From Sphingobium_A sp965228065 (GTDB lineage Bacteria; Pseudomonadota; Alphaproteobacteria; Sphingomonadales; Sphingomonadaceae): a DNA stretch of 64,000 bases. Under the pieces are notes generated by a model. The model was not told the DNA's origin. It searched no databases and saw only the letters and a list, made by a program, of their open reading frames with translations. The stretch covers positions 3,038,001-3,102,000 of the forward strand of contig OZ245788.1 of the NCBI GenBank assembly GCA_965228065.1. The letters are read 5' to 3'. A program made the position numbers and the translations under genes. Below, one piece after another: positions 53,419 through 61,315 of this stretch (its first letter is position 1; every line of letters starts with the position of its first letter).

Positions 53419-54426
53419 TCAGGCGAAGAAGGTCGTCAGCCAGTAGAAGAGCGAACCGATCACTGCGGCGGCGGGCAGGGTGACCACCCAGGCGACGACG
53501 ATGCTCGACGCGATGTTCCAGCGCACTGCCGAAAGGCGCCGCGAGGCGCCGACGCCGACGATCGCGCCGGTGATCGTGTGCGTGGTCGAAACCGGAATGC
53601 CGAAATGGGTTGCCGCGAACAAGGTGATCGCGCCGCCGGTTTCCGCGCAGAATCCCTGCGCCGGGGTGAGGCGGGTGATCTTCGATCCCATGGTGTGGAC
53701 GATCTTCCAGCCGCCGAACAACGTGCCGAAGGCCATTGCGGCCTGGCACGAGATCACGACCCAGAAGGGCACGTGGAAATCGCCCTCCATCATGCCCTGC
53801 GAGTAAAGCAGCACCGCGATGATCCCCATGGTCTTCTGCGCGTCATTGCCGCCATGGCCGAGGGAATAGAGCGAGGCGGAAACAAGCTGGAGCTTGCGGA
53901 ACCAGCGATCAGCCGCGAGCGGCGTGAAGCGGACGAACAGCCAGGATGTGAGCAGCACCAGCATCAGAGCCAGGAACAGGCCGATCGCCGGCGACATCAC
54001 GATCGCGGCGCTGGTCTTGAACACGCCGCTCCACACCACCGCGGAGAGCCCGGCCTTTGCGGTGCCCGCGCCGAGCAGTCCGCCGATCAGCGCGTGGCTG
54101 CTGCTCGACGGGATGCCGAGCGCCCAGGTGATCAGATTCCAGCTGATCGCACCCATCAACGCGCCGAAGATCACCTGCGCGTCGATGATATTGGCCTGGA
54201 CGATGCCTTTGCCCACCGTCTCCGCAACATGGAGACCGAAGAACAGGAAGGCGATGAAATTGAAGAACGCCGCCCAGGCAACCGCATATTGCGGGCGCAG
54301 AACGCGGGTGGAGACGATCGTTGCGATCGAATTGGCCGCATCGTGCAGGCCGTTCAGGAAATCGAACGCCAGCGCGACGCCGACAAGGGCGATCAGCAGC
54401 GGAAAGGCGATATGTGCAGCGTCCAT
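53419..54426 (-). CDS. pit: Inorganic phosphate transporter, PiT family
   Basis: This 335-residue inner-membrane symporter takes up phosphate with a proton or cation. Both halves of the PiT signature are visible: DFLNGLHDAANSIATIVSTR in the first half and GHGGNDAQKTMGIIAVLLYSQG in the second, each with the conserved Asp. About ten membrane helices are expected. It follows the Nudix-DUF47 gene by 15 bases. That is the classic PhoU-like/Pit operon layout, in which the DUF47 protein regulates or supports the transporter. A Pho box lies upstream of the operon. Confidence 0.94.
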   Translation of the reverse strand: MDAAHIAFPLLIALVGVALAFDFLNGLHDAANSIATIVSTRVLRPQYAVAWAAFFNFIAFLFFGLHVAETVGKGIVQANIIDAQVIFGALMGAISWNLITWALGIPSSSSHALIGGLLGAGTAKAGLSAVVWSGVFKTSAAIVMSPAIGLFLALMLVLLTSWLFVRFTPLAADRWFRKLQLVSASLYSLGHGGNDAQKTMGIIAVLLYSQGMMEGDFHVPFWVVISCQAAMAFGTLFGGWKIVHTMGSKITRLTPAQGFCAETGGAITLFAATHFGIPVSTTHTITGAIVGVGASRRLSAVRWNIASSIVVAWVVTLPAAAVIGSLFYWLTTFFA

Positions 54427-54441
54427 GATGTGGTCGTCGGC

Positions 54442-55509
54442 TCAGGCGTGGTCGATCACGAGACCCTGGATCTCGTTCGCGACATCCTCGAACCGGTCGG
54501 TGACCTTTTCCAGATGGCTGTAGATTTCACGTCCGACGATGAAGGTCATCGGATTGCCGTTCTTGCCGGCCTTGTACAAGGCCTTGAGGCCGGATTCGTG
54601 GAGCTCGTCGGCATGGCCTTCCAGTTTCACCAGCCGTTCGGTCAGGTCGTGCAGTCGCGGCGCGTTGGCGTTGAGCGACCTCAGCAGCGGCATGGCTTCG
54701 GCAGTGATCCGCGCGGCTTCGACGATGATCGCGCTCATGTCCTGCATCTGCGGTGCGAACTCGGTGACCTCGAACAGCTGGATCGCCTTGGCGGTCTGAT
54801 TCATCTGGTCGATCGCATCGTCCATGACGCCAATCAGGTCGGTGATCGCGCTGCGGTCGAACGGGGTGACGAAGATGCGGCGCACGTCCTGCAGGACGTC
54901 GCGGATGATGTCGTCCGCCTCATGCTCGCGGTCGAAGATCTCCTGGCAATGGCGCGCCATGTCCGGCCCGCCCTTCAGAAGCTGGGCGAGCGCATCGGCG
55001 CCCGCGACCAGCGTTGCGGCATGGTCTTCGAATTGATCGAAGAAGCGGCCTTGCTTGGGCATCAATGCCTGGAACCAGCGCAGCATGGGTATCCTTTCCG
55101 CTCCCTGTTCGCGGAGCCATAATATTGCGCGATACAGCGGGCTCGGTTCCGGGGGCGGTTCCCGGAAAGCCGCGATGATCGTCTTCAGATCGGGTTCGTC
55201 GACAGCATCCGCGGCCTCCGGCACCGAAAACCAGCGAGTCTCGCGCTCATCCTGTTCCGGCCAGTGCTTGGATTGATTGGTTACGGCAAGCGGAAACACC
55301 TCCACCGTCGCCGTCCGCGCGGAGCCGTCGCGCCGGTTCTTGCGATACTGGTAGCGGCCAAGCGGCGCGGGGCAGGCGACGCCGGCAATCCCGGCTTCCT
55401 CGAACGCCTCGACCTCGGCTGCGCGATGCGAGGCCAGTCCCTTGATCCGGTTGCCCTTGGGAATCACCCAGCGTCGCGTCTCCCGCGACGTGATGAGCAG
55501 AATCTGCAT
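54442..55509 (-). CDS. Nudix hydrolase domain fused to DUF47 (PhoU-like) phosphate regulator
   Basis: This single open frame encodes an N-terminal Nudix domain (residues 1-125) and a C-terminal DUF47/PhoU-like helical domain (142-355). The Nudix part has LLITSRETRRWVIPKGNRIK and a Nudix-box core with E34 and E37-E38 in EAFEEAG, but the arginine of the consensus REUxEE is replaced by Val. It resembles DIPP-type hydrolases of diphosphoinositol or dinucleotide polyphosphates. DUF47 proteins accompany Pit carriers. ATG 55509 is the first ordinary start, but codons upstream to 55560 (RQIAALPY) still match the family, so the real protein is probably about 17 residues longer. An internal ATG at 55086 with its own ribosome site could also make a 214-residue DUF47 protein alone. 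Pit follows 15 bases later. Confidence 0.85.
   Translation of the reverse strand: MQILLITSRETRRWVIPKGNRIKGLASHRAAEVEAFEEAGIAGVACPAPLGRYQYRKNRRDGSARTATVEVFPLAVTNQSKHWPEQDERETRWFSVPEAADAVDEPDLKTIIAAFREPPPEPSPLYRAILWLREQGAERIPMLRWFQALMPKQGRFFDQFEDHAATLVAGADALAQLLKGGPDMARHCQEIFDREHEADDIIRDVLQDVRRIFVTPFDRSAITDLIGVMDDAIDQMNQTAKAIQLFEVTEFAPQMQDMSAIIVEAARITAEAMPLLRSLNANAPRLHDLTERLVKLEGHADELHESGLKALYKAGKNGNPMTFIVGREIYSHLEKVTDRFEDVANEIQGLVIDHA
55084..55096 (-). promoter_or_regulatory. Internal ribosome-binding site and ATG for the DUF47 domain
   Basis: On the minus strand AAGGA (55096-55092) stands 5 bases before an in-frame ATG (55086). Translation from there begins MLRWFQALMPKQGRFF, the normal beginning of stand-alone DUF47 proteins, and would give exactly the usual family length of 214 residues. 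It could allow a second, shorter product from the fusion gene. Confidence 0.6.
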
Positions 55510-55572
55510 CGCGCCGTTTTCGTCGGTGGAATAGGGAAGGGCGGCGATCTGCCGGATGATAGGCTCCTGTGT

Positions 55573-55612
55573 CTGTCACGAGCCTGTAGCGTAACTGTAA
55601 TTGAATTGTCAC
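55573..55612. promoter_or_regulatory. Pho box with four 11-base-spaced repeats
   Basis: CTGTCAC (55573), CTGTAGC (55584), CTGTAAT (55595) and TTGTCAC (55606) keep an exact 11-base period on the plus strand, which is the layout of PhoB binding sites. The site is only about 15 bases before the putative start of the leftward Nudix-DUF47-pit operon and is oriented away from it. That would suit repression rather than activation. In Sinorhizobium meliloti the orfA-pit operon is known to be repressed by PhoB. Confidence 0.75.
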
Positions 55613-55651
55613 AAATAGATTGCCGACCGTCGCGCCAGCGCAAGAACGGAT

Positions 55652-56344
55652 TTACGCCGCCGGCAGTTTCGCGCCGACCTGCAGCATCTGGCCGTCGGTG
55701 ACGATCACCCGGTCGCCCAGTTTCACCTGCTCGAACAGCAGTTTCGCGAATTCGGTGGGGACGCCGATGCAGCCATGCGTTGCCGATCCCCATTTCACGT
55801 CGCTGCCATGGATGGCGACGCCGTCATTGGTGAGGCGCAGCATATAGGGCATCGGCGCATTGTAGAGGTTGGAGATGTGATGCTTCTTCATCTGCGTGAT
55901 CGGAAAGGTGCCGACGGGGCTCGGCTTGTCGGTCGCGCCATAGAGGATCACGGCGACGCCGATCTCATAGCCGTCGCGAAAGACGGAAAGCGTCTGGGCC
56001 TTCAGGTCGACGGTGATCAGGATCGGGCCTGCGGGCACGCCATCGTCGTTCCACACATAGTCGCCATGTTTGAGCGGGCCCTCGATCTGGAGCGCCGATT
56101 TGATGACATAATGCGCGTCGTTCGCCGGGGCCGGAGTGGCCGCCGCGACCGGCTGCGGCTGAGCTTTCGGCGCGGCAACGGCTTTGGGCGCCGCAACGGT
56201 CGTCATGTGTCTTGGCGCAGACGAGGCGGGAAGCATCTTCGCAGGCAGCCCACTTGCAGCGATTGCGCCGCCGACACCGCCGACCAGCAGGAACATCTTC
56301 ATGCCCGCGACGATCGCCGCCTTCACTGCCTTGCCTGCCACCAT
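55652..56344 (-). CDS. L,D-transpeptidase (YkuD domain)
   Basis: This 230-residue envelope enzyme cross-links peptidoglycan or attaches proteins to it. It has a membrane anchor or signal segment (MKMFLLVGGVGGAIAASGL) and an Ala/Pro linker. The YkuD domain carries the catalytic C192 in WGSATHGCIGVP, with the conserved His in VAIHGSDVKW upstream. The classic SHGCxR reads THGCIG here, so the usual arginine after the cysteine is glycine; this variant is not rare among sphingomonad homologues as I know them. The start is ATG 56344 after GGGAGCAC. It precedes the Pho box region by its 3' end and is leftward like its neighbours. Confidence 0.9.
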   Translation of the reverse strand: MVAGKAVKAAIVAGMKMFLLVGGVGGAIAASGLPAKMLPASSAPRHMTTVAAPKAVAAPKAQPQPVAAATPAPANDAHYVIKSALQIEGPLKHGDYVWNDDGVPAGPILITVDLKAQTLSVFRDGYEIGVAVILYGATDKPSPVGTFPITQMKKHHISNLYNAPMPYMLRLTNDGVAIHGSDVKWGSATHGCIGVPTEFAKLLFEQVKLGDRVIVTDGQMLQVGAKLPAA

Positions 56345-56484
56345 GTGCTCCCGGATCGTTTCACACTTCGTTTACCTAAAGTGTTCGCGAGGAGAAGAGA
56401 TGGATTCTCGCTGTGCCGGGGTGGGACGGCGCGGGGTGAAGATGTTAACTGGTAAATAGCGGCATTTTTGACGGATCTTCGAGA

Positions 56485-56874
56485 TCAGCCGGGATGGGGA
56501 TCGTCGGTCTGGCGCAGCAGCCAGGCGCGCGCATCATCGGCCTGGTCGCGGGTGTAGACTTCATAGGTGACGCCGGGGAGCAGCTTGCTTTCGATCTTGG
56601 CGGCGGTGCGCACCCAGGATTCGTCGGCAATCACCGCGATCCGGTCGATCGCGCGCATCATCCGGAACAGTGTCGGCAGATGTTTCAGTTCTTCGAGGAT
56701 CAGGCCGGGATGGATATCCGGCTTTCCGCGAACATCGGCCAGGACGTCGAGGCGTTCGACGGTGTCGAGCATGGCATCGATCTCCGCGATCGCGCGGGCG
56801 ACGTCCTCGCGAACGAGCGGACCCTCGACGGTGATTTCGAGCGCGGCGGGTGGAATCGGCGTCAGAGTGAGCAT
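56485..56874 (-). CDS. SpoIIAA-like (STAS-related) protein
   Basis: This 129-residue cytoplasmic protein has the PF11964-type SpoIIAA-like fold. The recognisable plan is a beta strand AALEITVEGPLVREDVARA, then LDVLADVRGKPDIHPGLILEEL, and the C-terminal IAVIADESWVRTAAKIE followed by FTRDQADDARAWL-like YTRDQADDARAWLLRQ. The family has no firm role and is found in many proteobacteria. There is no phosphorylatable Ser context clear enough to name. It is flanked by the L,D-transpeptidase gene (leftward) and the UvrD helicase gene. Confidence 0.88.
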   Translation of the reverse strand: MLTLTPIPPAALEITVEGPLVREDVARAIAEIDAMLDTVERLDVLADVRGKPDIHPGLILEELKHLPTLFRMMRAIDRIAVIADESWVRTAAKIESKLLPGVTYEVYTRDQADDARAWLLRQTDDPHPG

Positions 56875-56929
56875 GGCGAGTTCCGATTGATTGCAATGAT
56901 GGTAACGAGCGAAATGGCCGTGGGCTCCG

Positions 56930-59227
56930 TCAGCCGATGCTCACGAAACTGTCCATCACCCGTTTGCGTCCCGCCTGTTCGAAATCGATCTCCAGCTTGT
57001 TGCCTTCGATTTCGGCGACGACGCCATAGCCGAACTTCTGGTGGAACACCCTGAGCCCCACTGACATGTCGCTTCGCCCCTTGTTGCCCAGGCTGACCGC
57101 GCTTGCGCGGGCTTCCATCACGCGCTGGGGCGCAGACGAGAAACTGCCCGCGCTGGTGGCGCGTTGCCAGCCGGGGCCGCGGCCAGTGCCGCGTCCGACA
57201 TTGGAGAAGGGATCCGCGCGTTCCGACCAGTTGGCGCGCCACAGGCTTTCGCCGCCGGACATGCTGCTCTGCGTCTCGACATGCTCGCCAGGCAGTTCGC
57301 CGACGAAGCGGCTGGGGATGCTGCTGGTCCATTGGCCATAGATACGGCGGTTGGCGGCGTGCAGGATCACGCAGCGCCGCCGGGCGCGGGTGATCGCCAC
57401 ATAGGCAAGCCGGCGCTCCTCCTCCAGGCTGGCGAGCCCGCCTTCGTCGAGCGCGCGCTGCGACGGGAAGACGCCTTCTTCCCAGCCGGCGAGAAAGACG
57501 GTGTCGAACTCCAGTCCCTTGGCGGCGTGGATGGTCATGATCGTGACCTTGGCGTCGTCGGCCGCCCCCTCATTGTCCATCACCAGGCTGACATGTTCGA
57601 GGAACGCGCCGAGCGTCTCATACTCCTCCATCGCACGGACGAGTTCGTTGAGATTTTCGAGCCGGCCCGAGGCTTCGACCGACTTTTCCGCCTGCCACAT
57701 CGCGGTATAGCCGCTTTCGTCGAGGATCTGGCGGGCCAGTTCGGGATGGGGCAAAGTGTTCGCCATGTCGCGCCAGCGCGCGACGTCCCCGACGAAATTG
57801 CCCAGTGCTCGGCGGGCCTGGGGCGTGAGCTCGTCGGTATCGAGAATCCGGGCGCCGGCGAGCGTCAGCGGGATGCCCTCGATCCGCGCGAGCATATGCA
57901 GTTTCGACACGGCCTTGTCGCCCAGGCCACGCTTGGGAATGTTGACGATCCGTTCGAAGGCCAGATCATCGGCGGGTTGGTGGACGATGCGCAGATAGGC
58001 GAGCGCGTCGCGGATCTCCTGGCGCTCGTAGAAGCGGAAGCCGCCGACGATCTTGTAATTGAGCCCGATCGAAATGAACCGGTCTTCGAACTCGCGGGTC
58101 TGATGTTGCGCGCGGACCAGGATGGCGATGTCGTTGAGCGATCCGCCGCGCCGCTGATGCGTCTCGATCTCCTCGCCGACGCGGCGCGCTTCCTCCGGGC
58201 CGTCCCAGACGCCGAGTACTTCCACCTTCTCGCCGGCATCCTCGGCGGTCCACAGCGTCTTGCCCAGCCGGCCGCCATTGTTCGCGATCACGCCCGACGC
58301 AGCGGCCAGGATATGCGGGGTCGATCGGTAATTCTGTTCCAGCCGGATGACAGCAGCGCCCGGGAAGTCCTTCTCGAACTTCAGAATATTCTCGACCTTG
58401 GCGCCGCGCCATGAATAGATGGATTGATCGTCGTCACCGACGCAGCAGATGTTCTTGCTGCTCTGCGCGAGCAGGCGCAGCCAGAGATACTGGCTCGAAT
58501 TGGTGTCCTGATACTCGTCCACCATGATATATTTGAAGCGCTGCTGATATTGCTCCAGCACCGCGCGATGGCCCTTCAGGATGGTCAGCATATGGAGCAG
58601 AAGATCGCCGAAATCGCAGGCGTTGAGCGCACGCAGCCGATCCTGATACGCCTTGTAGAGTTCCTGGCCGCGGCCATTGGCGAACAGCTCGCTCTCGCCC
58701 GCATCGATCATGTCGGGGGTGAGGCCCTTGTTCTTCCACCCGTCGATCACGCCGCCCAATTGCCGCGCCGGCCAGCGTTTCTCGTCGAGATCGGCGGCAA
58801 CGATCAACTGCTTCATCAGCCGCAACTGATCGTCGGTGTCGAGAATCGTGAAATTGCTCTGCAGCCCGACGAGTTCGGCGTGGCGGCGCAGCATCTTCGC
58901 GCCGATCGCGTGGAAGGTGCCGAGCCACGGCATGCCCTCGACCGCTTCGCCGACCATGCGGCCGACCCGCTCGCGCATCTCGCGCGCGGCCTTGTTGGTG
59001 AAGGTGACCGACAGGATCTCCGACGGCCATGCCCTGCGCGTATGCAGCAGATGCGCGAGCCGTGCGGTGAGTGCTGCGGTCTTGCCGGTGCCCGCGCCGG
59101 CAAGCACCAGTACGGGGCCTTCGGTGGTCAGCACCGCCTGGCGCTGGGGTTCGTTCAGTCCGCGCAGATAGGGCGGGTCGTCGGGGGAGGGGGCAGGGAG
59201 AGTCACGCGTGAACAGTTAGGGAACAT
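56930..59227 (-). CDS. uvrD: ATP-dependent DNA helicase UvrD/PcrA
   Basis: This 765-residue superfamily 1A helicase unwinds DNA in repair and clears RecA or replication blocks. The Walker A motif AGAGTGKTAALTARL, the Q motif LNEPQRQAVLTTEG, motif Ia (LSVTFTNKAAREMRERV), motif II VDEYQDTN, motif III CCVGDDDQSIYSWRGA and motif VI YVAITRARRRC are all present. The C-terminus has a Tudor-like end HQKFGYGVVAEIEGNKLEIDF, typical of PcrA/UvrD. ATG 59227 is used; a TTG at 59242 is possible. The length is normal. It is likely monocistronic. Confidence 0.96.
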   Translation of the reverse strand: MFPNCSRVTLPAPSPDDPPYLRGLNEPQRQAVLTTEGPVLVLAGAGTGKTAALTARLAHLLHTRRAWPSEILSVTFTNKAAREMRERVGRMVGEAVEGMPWLGTFHAIGAKMLRRHAELVGLQSNFTILDTDDQLRLMKQLIVAADLDEKRWPARQLGGVIDGWKNKGLTPDMIDAGESELFANGRGQELYKAYQDRLRALNACDFGDLLLHMLTILKGHRAVLEQYQQRFKYIMVDEYQDTNSSQYLWLRLLAQSSKNICCVGDDDQSIYSWRGAKVENILKFEKDFPGAAVIRLEQNYRSTPHILAAASGVIANNGGRLGKTLWTAEDAGEKVEVLGVWDGPEEARRVGEEIETHQRRGGSLNDIAILVRAQHQTREFEDRFISIGLNYKIVGGFRFYERQEIRDALAYLRIVHQPADDLAFERIVNIPKRGLGDKAVSKLHMLARIEGIPLTLAGARILDTDELTPQARRALGNFVGDVARWRDMANTLPHPELARQILDESGYTAMWQAEKSVEASGRLENLNELVRAMEEYETLGAFLEHVSLVMDNEGAADDAKVTIMTIHAAKGLEFDTVFLAGWEEGVFPSQRALDEGGLASLEEERRLAYVAITRARRRCVILHAANRRIYGQWTSSIPSRFVGELPGEHVETQSSMSGGESLWRANWSERADPFSNVGRGTGRGPGWQRATSAGSFSSAPQRVMEARASAVSLGNKGRSDMSVGLRVFHQKFGYGVVAEIEGNKLEIDFEQAGRKRVMDSFVSIG

Positions 59228-59278
59228 GGCGGGCAGGGGCAAGCCGTGCGCCGCGTTTCCCCGCCCCGGATTTGCCGC

Positions 59279-60391
59279 TTATTGTTCGTCCGTCGCGATC
59301 CGGACCTGATTGCGCCCGTATTTCTTGGCCAGATACAGCGCCTGGTCCGCCGCCTTCAGCGCGCCGCGCGGATCCTCATGCGCAAGCACATCGGCGATTC
59401 CGGCGGAGAAGGTGACGGTGGGAAGCCGTTTTCCGGTGACCCGGTTGATCAGGCTGCGCTGCGACAGGCTGATACGGCTCTCATCGACGATATCGAAAAC
59501 CTCTTCGCCGGTCTGGTTGCGGAACAGCATGACGAATTCCTCGCCGCCATGCCGGGCGACATGGCATCGCTCGCCGGAGATTTCGGAGAGGATTTCGGCC
59601 ACGAACTTCAGCACGCGATCGCCGGTCTCATGGCCATGATCGTCGTTGATCGTCTTGAAATGATCGATGTCGCAAAAGGCGATGGTGAGCGGCTCGCTGG
59701 CACCCTGTGCGGCTTTCGCTTCCTCGGCCAGCCGTGCCTCGAACGCGCGACGGTTGGGCAGGCCGGTCAGATGGTCGTGCTCGGCGGCGTGCCGCGCGCT
59801 GGCCAGGCTCTTCTCGAGCAGTTGAACCTGTCTCTGCTGCTTGCGCAGTTCCTTTTCGACGTCGCGGGTTTCCTTGATCATCGATTCGGTCAGGCTCAGC
59901 AGCTTGATCAGGCCGTTGGCATTGTCGTCGGAGCCAGGAAGGTCTTCCGCGGCGCCCGCTAGCGCCTTGCCATAATCCGTCGCCGAATTGTGCGACCGGT
60001 CGATGACGTGCGACACTTCGCCGAGATTTGCCTCGATCTTTTCCACCATCGCGCTGAGCATGTCGGCGGTGATCTCCGGAGTCTGCTCGCGCAGGACAAG
60101 CGCTTCCGCCCAGCTGTCGGTGATCGTGCCATGGGTCCGCAGGCGCCCGGTCACCGCGGTCGCGATCTTGTGGTTGTTGCCCGTCAGATAATCGTGCGCG
60201 AGGCTGAAATTGAGCGGCGTCATGTCCAGATCGTGCGTGAACAGGAATTCGCCGATCTGGTCGTACAGCCAGCGCCGCTGTTCGCTGGCGCGCGTAAAGT
60301 CTTCATTGTCCGGCAGTTCGCCTTCGGCATCGGGGGTCCCCGATCCTACCCAGCGCGCGATCCGGCTCGCAATGGTCCTGCGTGTGTCCAT
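59279..60391 (-). CDS. Diguanylate cyclase (GGDEF domain)
   Basis: This 370-residue protein makes cyclic di-GMP from GTP. The C-terminal domain has the active-site GGEEF (residues 282-286) in VARHGGEEFVML, and the segment DIDHFKTINDDHGHETGD that binds GTP and metal. The inhibitory RxxD site that usually lies just before GGEEF is missing (GERC at that position). The N-terminal 170 residues hold a helical part with a likely coiled coil (KEVEKELRKQQRQVQLLEKS-type) that would drive dimerisation; no membrane or PAS domain is evident. The ATG is clear. The signal sensed is unknown. Confidence 0.93.
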   Translation of the reverse strand: MDTRRTIASRIARWVGSGTPDAEGELPDNEDFTRASEQRRWLYDQIGEFLFTHDLDMTPLNFSLAHDYLTGNNHKIATAVTGRLRTHGTITDSWAEALVLREQTPEITADMLSAMVEKIEANLGEVSHVIDRSHNSATDYGKALAGAAEDLPGSDDNANGLIKLLSLTESMIKETRDVEKELRKQQRQVQLLEKSLASARHAAEHDHLTGLPNRRAFEARLAEEAKAAQGASEPLTIAFCDIDHFKTINDDHGHETGDRVLKFVAEILSEISGERCHVARHGGEEFVMLFRNQTGEEVFDIVDESRISLSQRSLINRVTGKRLPTVTFSAGIADVLAHEDPRGALKAADQALYLAKKYGRNQVRIATDEQ

Positions 60392-60680
60392 AATTCATCC
60401 GGCCATCGGCTCGCCGTACGATCCCCACCGCGACGAACCCGACCGCTCCCCACCTCGTGTTCGAACCGCTCCCCCATAGAGCGGAGTTGGGCGCGCAACG
60501 AGTCCCTTGTTGGTAAAGCTGTTCGGTTATTTTGAGGTTAACCGTCTGGCCGCTTCGGCTTCATTCGTCATGCGGAAGCTGTGTGGGCAGTTCGGGCCTG
60601 CCGCGCATTCAGTGGTTAAGATCTGTATCTTGGTGGGAGGGGGTAATCGCCAGGCATTCCAGTGCAATACGGGTTGCCCT

Positions 60681-61241
60681 TCACGGCGTGACGCTGAGCG
60701 AATCCAGCACGCGCGTCGCAACGGGATCCAGCGCTGTCGCGCGCGCCACGGGATAGCGCACCATGACGCTGGCCATCGCCCCGCTCGAAGTCTTGATCAG
60801 GCGGATGCGGATGCGGTCGCCCTCCGCGGTTGCGGCGCCGCGATATTCGCGTTCGCCCACCATCGCGCCTTCGACATCGGTCGTGCCGTCGCGCAGCGCT
60901 TCGATCGCCTGCTGGAAATCGGTATCGCCTTCGTTGGCGGCGCCATAGGCACGCATGTCGGCTTCCACCGCCTTGTCCTCGAAGATGCTGCCATCGTCGT
61001 TGGCGGCCGCGGTCAATTGCTTCCAGCCCTCGGGGATCATGACCGAGAAGCCGTATTTGCGGTTGGCATAGGTGCCGACAGGTTCGTCCGGTTCGCCCTC
61101 CAGCGGCTCCGGCGGCTCGGCGTCCACGGCCGTGACGGTGCGCGCCGCATGGCTATTGTCGGGCTCTGCTGCCCGATCGCACCCTGCCAGGCCGATCAGC
61201 GCCGCCAGAATATAAATGTAAGAGAGGCCATGATCCCGCAT
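60681..61241 (-). CDS. Putative lipoprotein, unknown function
   Basis: This 186-residue protein has a signal peptide with a lipobox (LAGC, Cys21) after MRDHGLSYIYILAALIG. It continues with an acidic proline-rich linker (DAEPPEPLEGEPDEPVG). The folded part starts with NRKYGFSVMIPEGWKQL, a phrase found in periplasmic proteins with PsbP/Mog1-like folds, and contains GTTDVEGAMVGEREYRG. It is probably anchored in the envelope. I do not know its function. It is leftward and lies between the orphan NtrC-type gene and the diguanylate cyclase gene, with 75 and 289 bases around it. Confidence 0.82.
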   Translation of the reverse strand: MRDHGLSYIYILAALIGLAGCDRAAEPDNSHAARTVTAVDAEPPEPLEGEPDEPVGTYANRKYGFSVMIPEGWKQLTAAANDDGSIFEDKAVEADMRAYGAANEGDTDFQQAIEALRDGTTDVEGAMVGEREYRGAATAEGDRIRIRLIKTSSGAMASVMVRYPVARATALDPVATRVLDSLSVTP

Positions 61242-61315
61242 GCCCGATTTTCTGACACGTCGAATCAGCGGCGGTCAATCGGTTGTGTCAGCCATTTCGG
61301 AGATTGTGCGTCCGC

